The notes under the pieces were generated by a model. The model made no database searches. It was not told where the DNA came from and worked only from the letters and a program-made list of their open reading frames with translations. A DNA stretch of 64,000 nt, from positions 5,084,001-5,148,000 of the forward strand of contig OZ245995.1 in NCBI GenBank assembly GCA_965230185.1. Direction: 5' to 3'. Position numbers and translations under genes: made by a program. Positions 36,528 to 45,812 of this stretch are shown piece after piece (the stretch's first letter is position 1; every line of letters starts with the position of its first letter). Source of the stretch: Motiliproteus sp965230185. Lineage in GTDB: Bacteria; Pseudomonadota; Gammaproteobacteria; Pseudomonadales; Balneatricaceae.

Positions 36528-37724
36528 TCACACAAATAATTGATGATTAGCCGGGTTCCGGGCTGTCTTCCGGAAGTACTCCTGGGCGGCCCGGACGCCG
36601 TCACCCAGTCGGATCGGGTAGTTCAGATCGGCCATCGCCATCTCGATGGTGGCCAGACCAGACAGCACCATAACGTCGGTCAGGGAGCCCAGGTGGCCGA
36701 TACGGAACGCCTTGCCATTCATCTCACCCAGACCGATGCCGAAGGAAACGCCGTAGGTGCTGAAGGCGTGATCGGTCAGCTCGTTACTGTCGAAACCTTC
36801 CGGCACATAGATGGCGCTGACGGTGTCGGAATACAGATCCGGCGAGCTGGCGCAGAGCTTCATATCCCAGGCGCTGACCGCCTGACGAACCCCTTCGGCC
36901 AGCCGGCGATGACGGGTATAGACGTTTTCCAGCCCCTCATCGAACAGCATGGTCAGGCTTTCCCGCATGCCGTAGATCAGCTGCAGCGGCGGGGTATAGG
37001 GAAAACCACCGCTGGCGTTGGCCGCCATCATGTCGCGGAAATCGAAGAAGGTCCGCGGCAGGGTTGCGGTCTCCATCGCCGCCAGCGCCTTCTGGCTGAC
37101 CCCGAGGATCGCCATACCGGTGCTCAGCATGAAGCCTTTCTGGGATCCGGAAACCGCGATGTCCACACCCCAGGCGTCCATCTCGAACGGCATCGAGGCC
37201 AGCGAGCTGACGCAGTCGACAAACAGCATGGCCGAATGGTCGGCGGCATCCATCGCCCGGCGAACCGCGGCAATATCGCTGCGCACACCGGTGGCCGTTT
37301 CGTTGTGGGTTACCAGTACCGCTTTGATCTGCTGTTCGCTGTCAGCGCGGAGGACCTCTTCAAACTGGTCTGCCGGCGCACCGCTGCCCCAGGGACACTC
37401 AATAACATGAACGTCGAGACCGTGACGCTGGCACAGATCGATCCAGCGATGAGAGAACATGCCGTAGCGGGCGATCAGTACCTTGTCACCCGGGGACAGG
37501 GTGTTGCAGATCGACGCTTCCCAGCCGCCGGTACCGCTGGCGGGAAAAGTGATGACTTCACCGCTGGTGGTACCGAAGACACGTTTGCAGTCACGCAGCA
37601 CCGGCGCAAAAGTTTCGACAAAATCCGGCGCACGGTGGTCACGGGTCTGGACGTGCATAGCATTGCGCAAGCGGTCAGGGATATTGGTGGGGCCTGGAAT
37701 AAAGACCGGATTCTGATCAGACAT
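36528..37724 (-). CDS. bhcA: Aspartate-glyoxylate aminotransferase
   Basis: Class-V PLP aminotransferase (398 residues) that transfers the amino group of aspartate to glyoxylate, giving glycine and oxaloacetate. FIPGPTNIPDRLRNAM is the typical N-terminus. SGTGGWEASICNTLSPGD binds the cofactor phosphate, and the Schiff-base lysine lies in SGSQKGFMLSTG. First gene of bhcABCD and divergent from bhcR. The intergenic region carries repeated palindromes that are likely BhcR sites. Confidence 0.94.
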   Translation of the reverse strand: MSDQNPVFIPGPTNIPDRLRNAMHVQTRDHRAPDFVETFAPVLRDCKRVFGTTSGEVITFPASGTGGWEASICNTLSPGDKVLIARYGMFSHRWIDLCQRHGLDVHVIECPWGSGAPADQFEEVLRADSEQQIKAVLVTHNETATGVRSDIAAVRRAMDAADHSAMLFVDCVSSLASMPFEMDAWGVDIAVSGSQKGFMLSTGMAILGVSQKALAAMETATLPRTFFDFRDMMAANASGGFPYTPPLQLIYGMRESLTMLFDEGLENVYTRHRRLAEGVRQAVSAWDMKLCASSPDLYSDTVSAIYVPEGFDSNELTDHAFSTYGVSFGIGLGEMNGKAFRIGHLGSLTDVMVLSGLATIEMAMADLNYPIRLGDGVRAAQEYFRKTARNPANHQLFV

Positions 37725-37843
37725 TTGGATCTGCTCCTGGTGATTCTGGTAATGGTGGATATCGCCCGGCTCTGTGCGATGAGCCCGTCAGCGATCTGTT
37801 AATCACCTTAGAGGGGAGAAAACCATTTCGCAATACGCGATAC

Positions 37844-37860
37844 ATTTCACATTGTGAAAT
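37844..37860. promoter_or_regulatory. BhcR-type operator 1
   Basis: ATTTCACATTGTGAAAT has perfect 7-bp arms around a 3-nt centre. A second copy sharing 16 of 17 bases lies 95 bp away, and both are followed by TTTTGC. The location between bhcA and the IclR-type bhcR points to that regulator. Confidence 0.7.
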
Positions 37861-37938
37861 TTTGCGATTTATCGACAGATAAACCCATATAACCTTGATC
37901 TATAAAGACTTTATAAATCATATCGAGGCAAATTACGC

Positions 37939-37955
37939 ATTTCACATTATGAAAT
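37939..37955. promoter_or_regulatory. BhcR-type operator 2
   Basis: ATTTCACATTATGAAAT repeats operator 1 with one base changed and the same 3' flank TTTTGC. It lies 91 nt upstream of the bhcR start. Confidence 0.7.
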
Positions 37956-37999
37956 TTTGCAAAACCCTTCCTGTATTACGAAACATCTGGCATAGTTTC

Positions 38000-38015
38000 T
38001 TCCCATAATATGGAA
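38000..38015. promoter_or_regulatory. Weaker operator-like palindrome next to bhcR
   Basis: TTCCCATAATATGGAA resembles, on the opposite strand, the pattern TTCCAnATTATGnnAA seen upstream of the malic enzyme. It lies 30 nt before the bhcR ATG, a position suited to autorepression. Confidence 0.4.
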
Positions 38016-38045
38016 TTTTTCAGGTACTCGACGGGTGCTGTTACT

Positions 38046-38807
38046 ATGAACAACTCAAAGCCGGAATCCGGTATTCAGGTCATTGACCGGGCAGCTCTGC
38101 TGTTAGACGCCATTTCCCGTTACTCCAAACCGGTCAGGCTGAAGGTGCTGAGCGCCGATACCGGACTGCACCCCTCGACGGCGCACCGGATCCTCCATTC
38201 GCTGATCGCCAACCGCTTCGTCGATCGTGACGCCAGTGGCGATTACCGGCTCGGCCAGCGGTTGCTGCAGCTCAGCAACCGCCTGCATGCGGACATCGAT
38301 ATCCGTGCGGTATCACTGCCCTATATGGAAGCATTGCGGGATAAGCTGAATGAATCCGTTAATCTCACCATCCGCGAGGGGGATGTGGTGATCTACTTCG
38401 AAAAGGTCACCCCCAATCGGATGATGCACGTGCAGCAGGTGATTGGCAGCCGGGCGCCGCTCCACGTCACCGCCGTCGGCAAACTGATGCTGGGGATGTC
38501 GGGGGAAGAGGAGATCAGCAGCTACGCCCGCCGCACCAACCTGCCGGCTTACACCCGCAACACCCTGTCATCGCTGCCGGCGCTGATGGATGAGTGCCTG
38601 ACCAGCGTCCACCAGGGCTATGCCCTGGATAACGAAGAGGCGGAAATCGGCGTCGGCTGCATCGGCGTGCTGCTATACGACAGTACCGGAAATGTCACCG
38701 CCGGCCTGTCGGTATCCGCCCCTATCGAACGACGCCAGGACAGCTGGATCAGGGATATCAGGGAGGCGGGCGCGGCAATTTCCGCCCAGCTGGGCTATAG
38801 CCCCTGA
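38046..38807 (+). CDS. bhcR: IclR-family regulator of the beta-hydroxyaspartate cycle
   Basis: A 253-residue IclR-type regulator. The N-terminal winged helix spans about residues 10-75 (VLSADTGLHPSTAHRILHSLIANRFVDRD). The C-terminal effector domain includes VGSRAPLHVTAVGKLML-type and GIGCIG-like segments (EEAEIGVGCIGVLLY). In Paracoccus, BhcR senses glyoxylate. It is divergent from bhcA with palindromic sites between them. I start it at MNNSKPE; an in-frame ATG twelve codons upstream overlaps an operator-like site and has no ribosome-binding site. Confidence 0.92.
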   Translation: MNNSKPESGIQVIDRAALLLDAISRYSKPVRLKVLSADTGLHPSTAHRILHSLIANRFVDRDASGDYRLGQRLLQLSNRLHADIDIRAVSLPYMEALRDKLNESVNLTIREGDVVIYFEKVTPNRMMHVQQVIGSRAPLHVTAVGKLMLGMSGEEEISSYARRTNLPAYTRNTLSSLPALMDECLTSVHQGYALDNEEAEIGVGCIGVLLYDSTGNVTAGLSVSAPIERRQDSWIRDIREAGAAISAQLGYSP

Positions 38808-39064
38808 GCTTTTCGCGCCTCTGACGGACCGGTTATCCCGCCGCCCGCTGACCCCGGGCAGCGGACTGCGCCCGGGTTCTCGTCAGCTTCTCGTCGGCCT
38901 CTCCCCTGCAACCCTGCTCGTTCTCCCGCCCACCACTGAATTTCCATGGGCCACCCACCCTGTGGAGGCAATGCCCCCCTGCCTCACCGACCCAAGATCC
39001 GGCTCAGAGGATTAATCGGCAGAGGGTTGTTCCCCGTCAGTCACACTTCGGCTTTTGACTATCA

Positions 39065-39081
39065 ATTCCACATTATGAAAA
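39065..39081. promoter_or_regulatory. BhcR-like site upstream of the malic enzyme
   Basis: ATTCCACATTATGAAAA differs from bhc operator 2 at two of 17 positions. It lies 172 nt upstream of the malic enzyme start in a 445-nt region that is otherwise without genes. Confidence 0.5.
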
Positions 39082-39252
39082 CTGATTCCATTTTTGTTGA
39101 AATCTGTTCTGGCCACTGCCTAGAATGTCATTTCAGCCTCCCACCCTGAGGCACGCTGTACAGATCTGTACAGACGAGACAGCAGCGGCAAATTCAGGCA
39201 CAGCCCCAGCCCGGGGCCTGTGATTCAGTCGCTGTCCCATCGGAGAGTTACT

Positions 39253-40521
39253 ATGAACAGCTTGTTTACCCAGAAAGCGCTGGACTACCACGAACAGCCC
39301 AGACCCGGAAAAATCAGCATCGAGCTGAGTACCGCCGCCGACAGCGCCGAGGACCTGGCGCTGGCCTACAGCCCGGGTGTGGCCGAGCCGGTCCGGGCCA
39401 TTCATGAGGATCCCGAAGACGCCTACCGCTATACCGCTAAAGGTAATCTGGTGGCCGTGATCAGCGACGGTTCGGCAATTCTGGGACTGGGTAATCTGGG
39501 CGCTCTGGCCAGCAAGCCGGTGATGGAGGGCAAGGCCCTGCTGTTCAAGAAATTTGCCGGTATCGACTCCATCGATATCGAGGTGGAGGCGGAAAGCCCC
39601 CACGCCTTTATCGACACTGTCGCCCGTATCGCCAGCACCTTCGGCGGGATCAACCTGGAGGACATCAAGGCACCGGAGTGCTTCGAGATCGAACGCCAGC
39701 TGATCTCCCGCTGCAACATTCCGGTCTTTCACGATGATCAGCATGGTACCGCCATCGTTACCGCCGCCGGGATGCTCAATGCGCTGGAGATCGCCGGCAA
39801 GGACATCCATGAAGCCCGGGTCGTCTGCCTGGGGGCCGGGGCCGCGGCGACCGCCTGCATGCGCCTGCTGATCAACGCCGGAGTCCGCCGCCACAATATT
39901 CTGATGGTCGACCGGCGCGGGGTTATCCATGACGGTCGCGGCGACCTGACGCCGGAGAAGGCGATCTTCGCCGCCATCGGCACCGACCGGCGCACTCTGG
40001 CCGAGGCCCTGGAGGGAGCCGACGTGTTCCTCGGACTGGCGGGGCCCGATATGATGACCGCCGAAATGCTGGCTTCCATGGCTCCCCGGCCCATCGTCTT
40101 CGCCTGTGCCAATCCGGATCCGGAGATCCGGCCGGAACTGGCCCACCGCACCCGTGACGATATCATCATGGCCACCGGCCGCTCCGATTATCCCAACCAG
40201 GTCAATAACGTGCTCTGCTTCCCCTATATTTTCAGAGGAGCACTGGATGTCCGGGCCCGCTATATCAACGAAGAGATGAAGATGGCGGCGGTCGAAGCCA
40301 TTGCCGGGCTGGCCAGGGAGTCGGTACCGCAGTCGGTGAAGGACGCTTATCAGGTCGATGAGCTGGCGTTCGGCCCCCACTACATTATTCCCAAACCCAA
40401 CGATCCGCGTCTGCTGGGCCGAGTGGCCTCGGCGGTCGCCGGGGCGGCGGTGGAAAGCGGGGCCGCCAGTCGGCCATACCCGGCCCACTACCCATTGACC
40501 GGGGTCAGCGACCTGCCCTGA
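39253..40521 (+). CDS. Malic enzyme, short form (oxaloacetate-decarboxylating malate dehydrogenase)
   Basis: Converts malate to pyruvate and CO2 with NAD(P)+. The 422-residue protein has the malic domain (LALAYSPGVAEPVRAI, then YTAKGNLVAVISDGSAILGLGN) and the NAD(P)-binding domain (VVCLGAGAAATACMRLLI). The phosphotransacetylase-like C-terminal half found in 750-residue MaeB proteins is absent. The start MNSLFTQ follows GGAGA. It is downstream of bhcR and shares an operator-like site with the bhc promoter, so it may feed C4 product of the cycle to pyruvate. Confidence 0.9.
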   Translation: MNSLFTQKALDYHEQPRPGKISIELSTAADSAEDLALAYSPGVAEPVRAIHEDPEDAYRYTAKGNLVAVISDGSAILGLGNLGALASKPVMEGKALLFKKFAGIDSIDIEVEAESPHAFIDTVARIASTFGGINLEDIKAPECFEIERQLISRCNIPVFHDDQHGTAIVTAAGMLNALEIAGKDIHEARVVCLGAGAAATACMRLLINAGVRRHNILMVDRRGVIHDGRGDLTPEKAIFAAIGTDRRTLAEALEGADVFLGLAGPDMMTAEMLASMAPRPIVFACANPDPEIRPELAHRTRDDIIMATGRSDYPNQVNNVLCFPYIFRGALDVRARYINEEMKMAAVEAIAGLARESVPQSVKDAYQVDELAFGPHYIIPKPNDPRLLGRVASAVAGAAVESGAASRPYPAHYPLTGVSDLP

Positions 40522-40615
40522 ACTCCAGGGCTTCAGGCTCTTCCGGCGCCCGCCTGCATCATCGCAACACAGCTCGCGGGCTTACGCTTACAGACAACTT
40601 TCAGGAGTGTTAACA

Positions 40616-41056
40616 ATGAGCTACCGAATCTATCTTTCCGGGGAAATTCACACCAGCTGGCGCGATGAGATCAGACAGGGGGTCGAAGCCCTGGGCCTCG
40701 ATATCGAAATCCTCTCCCCGGTCACCGACCATGACGCCAGCGATGCTGCCGGTGATCACCTCGGTAACGAGGGCTCCGCTTACTGGCGCGATCACCAGTC
40801 ATCCAGGATCAACCAGATCCGGACCCAGGGGCTGATCGAAAAAGCCGATCTGGTGGTAGTCCGTTTCGGGGATCAGTACCGACAATGGAATGCGGCCTTC
40901 GACGCCGGCTACTGCGCTGCCCTTGGCAAACCCTATGTCACCCTCCATGGCGAAGAGATTATCCATCCGCTGAAGGAGGTGGATGCCGCCGCTATGGGCT
41001 GGGCGCGAACCACCGACCAGGTCGTTGAAATACTCCGTTATGTACTGCAACGGTAA
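40616..41056 (+). CDS. YtoQ-family protein
   Basis: A 146-residue protein of the YtoQ family, related in fold to nucleoside 2-deoxyribosyltransferases. It begins MSYRIYLSGEIHTSWRDEI and contains SSRINQIRTQGLIEKADLVVVRFGDQYRQWNAAFDAG, where the Asp and Glu positions resemble the deoxyribosyltransferase active site. Biochemical function is not established for the family. AGGAG lies 9 nt before the chosen ATG. It follows the malic enzyme by about 95 nt on the same strand. Confidence 0.85.
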   Translation: MSYRIYLSGEIHTSWRDEIRQGVEALGLDIEILSPVTDHDASDAAGDHLGNEGSAYWRDHQSSRINQIRTQGLIEKADLVVVRFGDQYRQWNAAFDAGYCAALGKPYVTLHGEEIIHPLKEVDAAAMGWARTTDQVVEILRYVLQR

Positions 41057-41274
41057 TCAGGATGAGGCATCGGCCAGATCCTGCTGATCGGCTCCCCATC
41101 CCTCCCCACTCCACAGGCTAACGCCTATTTGGCCGGGAATATCCCGGCCTTTTTTCAATGCTCTCCGACGTTATCCGCAGTGCTGATCCCCGCCCGACCA
41201 GCTGCGCAGATATTTGTCCACGTCGCTGTCGCCACACCGACAAACCGGAAAGTGTCCTCTGGCCGGTCCGCCGT

Positions 41275-41997
41275 TCACGGTTGCTGCCGCGTCGCGGCTA
41301 CCACAATCTCCCGAATGCAGACACTCTGCGGTTGCTGATAGGCAAACAGCGCTGAACGGGCGATATCCTCCGGCTGAATGGCGCCGTCCATGCTCTCCTT
41401 CCAGGCCTGGTAACCTTCGATAATCTCCGGTGAACTGGTGTGTGAAAGCAGCTCGGTTTCAACCGCTCCGGGTGCCACCGTGATCACCCGCACATTGTCA
41501 TCAGCCACCTCTTCCCGCAGGTTTTCACTGATGGCATGTACCGCAAACTTGGTGCCGCAGTAGGCGGCATGGTTGGGAAAGGTCTTACGACCGGCGACGG
41601 AGCTGATGTTAACGATGGTGCCCCCACGACGGGCCTTCATGGCCGGCAGCACCGCATGAACGCCGTTCAGCAGCCCGATAACATTGATGTCGAACATTCG
41701 CTGCCACTCCTCCGGCGGCTGGCTGTCCAGCTGACCCAGCAGCATACAGCCGGCATTGTTGATCAGGCCGTCGACGGGCCCGTACAGACCTTCGGCTTCG
41801 GCCACCGCGTCAATCAGCGCCTGGCGATCGGAGACATCCAGCCGGCGGCAGAGACTGTCGGGCAGATCCAGCTGCTGAAGCCGTTCCTCACGACGAGCCA
41901 GTAACAGCAGCGGGTGGCCGGCGGCGCTGAATTCACGGGCGATGGCAGCTCCGATGCCGGAGCTGGCGCCGGTAATTACGATCAGTGGCTTAGTCAT
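41275..41997 (-). CDS. SDR-family NAD(P)-dependent oxidoreductase
   Basis: Classical short-chain dehydrogenase of 240 residues. Cofactor motif TGASSGIGAAIAREF is at the N-terminus, NNAG follows near residue 81, and the catalytic Ser and YCGTK (Tyr-x-x-x-Lys) appear near residues 135-155. The arrangement resembles the YdfG/serine 3-dehydrogenase-like group, but the substrate is open. AGGAG precedes the ATG. A LysR regulator is divergently encoded 119 nt away and is the probable controller. Confidence 0.9.
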   Translation of the reverse strand: MTKPLIVITGASSGIGAAIAREFSAAGHPLLLLARREERLQQLDLPDSLCRRLDVSDRQALIDAVAEAEGLYGPVDGLINNAGCMLLGQLDSQPPEEWQRMFDINVIGLLNGVHAVLPAMKARRGGTIVNISSVAGRKTFPNHAAYCGTKFAVHAISENLREEVADDNVRVITVAPGAVETELLSHTSSPEIIEGYQAWKESMDGAIQPEDIARSALFAYQQPQSVCIREIVVAATRQQP

Positions 41998-42116
41998 TTC
42001 TATACTCCTGCTAATTTCTGAACAAAGGTAAGGCCGCTGCAGCGCTGGCAGGGATCATTGTAGAAGCCTGTCTGTTCTGATAAATATGCCTAATACAAAA
42101 TGACTGTTTGAATATC

Positions 42117-43040
42117 ATGAACAATAACTACTGGAGCGGTATCCGCTCATTTCTGGCGGTGGTCGAGCACGGCAGCTTTACCGCAGCAGCGGATGCCTGT
42201 GGTCTGTCCAAAACCAGTCTCAGCCAGCAGCTGTCGGCACTGGAAAAGTCGCTGGGTGTGCAGCTGCTCTATCGCACTACCCGCAAACTGCGGCTGACCG
42301 AAGTCGGCCGGGGTTACTACCAGATGTGCCGACAGGGTATGCAGCAGATGGACAGCGCCCGGGAGTGGGCTACACAGGCAACCCATGCCCTCAGCGGCAC
42401 GGTGCGAATGAACGCGGTCGGCGGACTGATCGGCGAAGAACTGATCGCACCGCTGCTGATCGAGTTCCAGGGCAGTCATCCGGAAATCGACGTCAGCCTG
42501 GACTTCTCCAGCCAGCGGGTCGATCTGATGGCCAGCGATTATGATCTGGTGATGCGAATGGGTGATCTGCCGGATTCCAGTCTGGTGGCCCGCCGCCTCC
42601 ATACCATCACCACCCGCTACGTCGCCAGCCCGGACTTTATCCACCAACACGGAGACATCGGCCACCCCGAGGACCTGCGGCAGCTGCCCCTGATCAGCGG
42701 CAGCATTACCAGCTGGCAGTTCATTAACCGAGATCAGCAGGTCACCGTGCAGGCCGATCGGGGCTTCCGAATTGCCAACGGCCGGGTAATGTATCAGGCC
42801 GCCCTGGCCGGTCTTGGCGTTGCCCGCCTGGCCGATGTCTATGTGGAAGCGGCGATCCGCGAAGGAACGCTGGTGGAGGTGCTGCCGGACTGGAGCCAGA
42901 CCACCCCGTTGTCGCTGGTGTGCCCGCCGGCACGCCACCAGCTGCATCGGGTCAGGGCACTTATGGACTGGCTGGTGATGCACTTTGGCAGTCGCTACCA
43001 GCAGACGCTCGACCGGAACGTACCTGTAATCGGCCAGTAA
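42117..43040 (+). CDS. LysR-family transcriptional regulator
   Basis: A 307-residue LysR-type regulator. The winged helix is at residues about 5-65 (SFLAVVEHGSFTAAADACGLSKTSLSQQLSALEKSLG). The effector domain resembles the CrgA/DhbR-like subgroup (EIDVSLDFSSQRVDLMASDYDLVMRMG). I start at MNNNYWSG. It is divergent from the SDR gene, the usual arrangement for a LysR regulator and its target. Confidence 0.9.
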   Translation: MNNNYWSGIRSFLAVVEHGSFTAAADACGLSKTSLSQQLSALEKSLGVQLLYRTTRKLRLTEVGRGYYQMCRQGMQQMDSAREWATQATHALSGTVRMNAVGGLIGEELIAPLLIEFQGSHPEIDVSLDFSSQRVDLMASDYDLVMRMGDLPDSSLVARRLHTITTRYVASPDFIHQHGDIGHPEDLRQLPLISGSITSWQFINRDQQVTVQADRGFRIANGRVMYQAALAGLGVARLADVYVEAAIREGTLVEVLPDWSQTTPLSLVCPPARHQLHRVRALMDWLVMHFGSRYQQTLDRNVPVIGQ

Positions 43041-43234
43041 TCTGCAACCAGCCCTTCGACTTCGACCCGCCCCCGGAGCCCTGGCTGCGGGCTCCGCCTT
43101 ATCAGCAATCCGGACCGGAGCGACTATCCTTTATCTGTCGACACGGAAAACAGGCCTCAGCAGTCAATGCCTACAGCAGAGACTGCCTTCGCAATCATTG
43201 CGGCTTACCGGCAGGTACGAGTACGGACCCTGAC

Positions 43235-45715
43235 ATGACCAGAAACACGATAACTGAAATCACGGCAGCAGAGCAGGCCGCTGCCAGAAGTGTTCAGGAA
43301 CTTCGTGATATGTATGAAAAAACGCCGGTAATGATGCACGTGATCGGCAGCGACTTCCGTCTGAAGATGGTCAGTGATCGCTGGCTGCAGACACTCGGAT
43401 ACAGCCGCGCGGAAGTGATCGGTCATCCCGTTGTCCACTTCCAGACCCCCGAGTCGGCCCGCCGAGCACGTGAAGAGTATCTTCCACGACTGCAGAAAGA
43501 TGGTCGCCTCGAGAACGGTCGTCTGCAGTTTATCTGCAAGAACGGTGAAATGCTGGATCTTGAACTTTCGGCCATTGCTGAGTCCGATCCCGACGGCAGC
43601 TTTCGCTACGGACTGGGGTTCCTGACCAATATCACTCAGCGCCGCCAGGCTGAGCGCAAGTTCCGCGACCTGGTAGAAGGTTCCATTCAGGGGATCTATA
43701 TCCATCGCCAGTGGCAGTTACTGTTCGTTAACCAGTCGATGGCCGGGATTCTCGGTTACCCATCAGTCGCCGAGTTGCTGTCACTGAAAAATGTGCGGGA
43801 ATTTCTGCCGCCTTATGAGCTGGACAGACTGCTTCGGATCAGACAGGCCCGGGAACGGGGAGAACCACTGTCTTCGAAGCACGTGGCCGACTATCAGAAG
43901 CGGGATGGCACTGTCGTTCGTCTGGAATCTGTTAATCAGGTTATCGACTGGGAGGGCGGCCCCGCTATTCAGAGCACGGTCATTGACATCACTGAACAGC
44001 ATCAGGCTGAAACGGCGCTGCATGAAAGTGAACAGCGCTATCGGTCAATTTTCCAGTCAACGGCGCTGGGAATCATTGTTTCAGTCAATGGAAAAATTAC
44101 CGAATGGAACTCCGGTGCCGAACACCTGTTTGGTTACCGCGCCGCTGAAGCCACAGGACAGACGCTGAAAATGCTGGTCCCCGAACGGTATCAGGATGCT
44201 CACCGTAGCAGTTATGAAGCAGCCGTTCAGCGTGGGGGGGTCAGCAAGGAGGGTACGGTCCACCAGGTTGCTGCTCGCAGGCGCGATGGCACGGAGTTTC
44301 CGGTTGAGTTCACCCTGAGCAGCTGGCGTAGCGGCGGCACGCTGTATTTCTGTGCAATTGCTCTGGATATCACCGAACGGAAACAGCAGGAAGAACGAAT
44401 TCTCTATCAGGCCCATTTTGACTCCCTGACCCGGCTGCCCAACCGCTTTCTGGCGCTCGACCGCTTGTCGCAGGCAATGATCGAAGCGGATCGTAAGCAA
44501 ACCCGGGTGGCAGTATTGTTTCTGGACCTGGATGACTTCAAGCGGATCAACGACTCTCTGGGTCATGAAACCGGTGATAAGCTGCTGGTCGAGGCAGCAG
44601 CGAGGTTACAGAAAGGGTTGCGCAGCAACGATACCATCGGTCGTCTGGGCGGTGACGAGTTCATCGTCATACTGGGGGATATGACCGACAGCACGGCCGC
44701 CGGCCTGGTCGCAGAAACCCTGCTGAAGCAGTTCCGGGAACCCTTTCACATCGACGGGCGCAAGCTGGTGCTGACCATCAGTGTTGGAATCGCCATCTAC
44801 CCCAGCGACGGTGGCAGCCCGTCGGAGCTGCTGCGTAACGCTGACTCCGCAATGTATTGTGCCAAAGAACGGGGCCGCAATACCTACGCCTGTTTCACCG
44901 AGGAAATGAATAATCGAGTCACCCGCCAGCTGCAGATCGAGGTGCAGATGCGCGACGCCCTGAAACGGGGTGAATTCCGACTCTGCTATCAGCCTCAGGT
45001 AGAGGTTCGGAGCGGCCGGGTCACTGGCGCCGAAGCGCTGATCCGCTGGTTTTGTCCGGCCCTCGGCGAGATCTCGCCGGTAGAATTTATTCCGGTCGCC
45101 GAACATACAGGGCTGATTATCCCGATCGGGCGCTTCGTACTGAGCAGGGCAATCCATCAGGCCGCCTTGTGGCAGCAGCATGATCCCGGTTTCCGAATTG
45201 CCATCAACCTTTCTCCCAGCCAGTTTCGTGATCCGGAGCTGGGGCCTTTCGTCACCACCCTGATGCAGGAATCCGGTATTTCCGAGGGCTCAATCGAACT
45301 GGAAATCACTGAGGGTGTGCTGATGGGAGGCCACACTCATACCGACAGATTGCTGGCTGAGTTCAGCGAACAGGGGATCAGCATCGCCATGGACGACTTC
45401 GGAACCGGTTACTCTTCGATGAGTTACCTGCGCCGTTATCCCTTCGATCGACTTAAGATCGATCGTAGTTTTATCGGTGATCTGACCGACGACAAAGGAG
45501 ATCAGGAACTGGTCAGCGCCATTATATCCATGGCCCATGGTATGGGCCTGAAAGTAACCGCGGAAGGGGTGGAAACGGAGTCACAACGGCGTTTTATTGA
45601 CCAGCTGCACTGTGATTTCGCCCAGGGATACCTGTACAGCCGCCCCGTGACCGATCAGCAGATCGAAGCGCTGCTGATCGCAGCCTGCCCACTGCCGGCG
45701 CACACTGGCGAATAG
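43235..45715 (+). CDS. PAS-GGDEF-EAL cyclic-di-GMP signalling protein
   Basis: An 826-residue cytoplasmic protein without membrane helices. Three PAS domains occupy about residues 25-385, then GGDEF at about 390-555 and EAL at about 565-815. The diguanylate cyclase site is intact (RLGGDEFIVIL). The phosphodiesterase also looks intact: EALIRW, NLSPSQF, ELEITEGV, DDFGTGYSS and KIDRSF are all present. Both synthesis and breakdown of cyclic-di-GMP are therefore possible, switched by PAS-sensed input. The start MTRNTITEI is the first ATG with a plausible upstream GGA; upstream codons of the open frame overlap the LysR gene. Confidence 0.9.
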   Translation: MTRNTITEITAAEQAAARSVQELRDMYEKTPVMMHVIGSDFRLKMVSDRWLQTLGYSRAEVIGHPVVHFQTPESARRAREEYLPRLQKDGRLENGRLQFICKNGEMLDLELSAIAESDPDGSFRYGLGFLTNITQRRQAERKFRDLVEGSIQGIYIHRQWQLLFVNQSMAGILGYPSVAELLSLKNVREFLPPYELDRLLRIRQARERGEPLSSKHVADYQKRDGTVVRLESVNQVIDWEGGPAIQSTVIDITEQHQAETALHESEQRYRSIFQSTALGIIVSVNGKITEWNSGAEHLFGYRAAEATGQTLKMLVPERYQDAHRSSYEAAVQRGGVSKEGTVHQVAARRRDGTEFPVEFTLSSWRSGGTLYFCAIALDITERKQQEERILYQAHFDSLTRLPNRFLALDRLSQAMIEADRKQTRVAVLFLDLDDFKRINDSLGHETGDKLLVEAAARLQKGLRSNDTIGRLGGDEFIVILGDMTDSTAAGLVAETLLKQFREPFHIDGRKLVLTISVGIAIYPSDGGSPSELLRNADSAMYCAKERGRNTYACFTEEMNNRVTRQLQIEVQMRDALKRGEFRLCYQPQVEVRSGRVTGAEALIRWFCPALGEISPVEFIPVAEHTGLIIPIGRFVLSRAIHQAALWQQHDPGFRIAINLSPSQFRDPELGPFVTTLMQESGISEGSIELEITEGVLMGGHTHTDRLLAEFSEQGISIAMDDFGTGYSSMSYLRRYPFDRLKIDRSFIGDLTDDKGDQELVSAIISMAHGMGLKVTAEGVETESQRRFIDQLHCDFAQGYLYSRPVTDQQIEALLIAACPLPAHTGE

Positions 45716-45812
45716 CCTGTGCCTCTTCACCTTGCCGCGAGCAGAGACAGCATAACCCTCTGCCCGCATGCCGCTATCGACAAACGACAGCGGCTCACAG
45801 CTGTTTCGGTAA

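Noticed and set aside
37844..37955. CRISPR-like direct repeats
   Set aside because: Only two copies of a short palindrome 95 bp apart between divergent genes; operators explain them better. No cas genes and no spacer series are present in the window.
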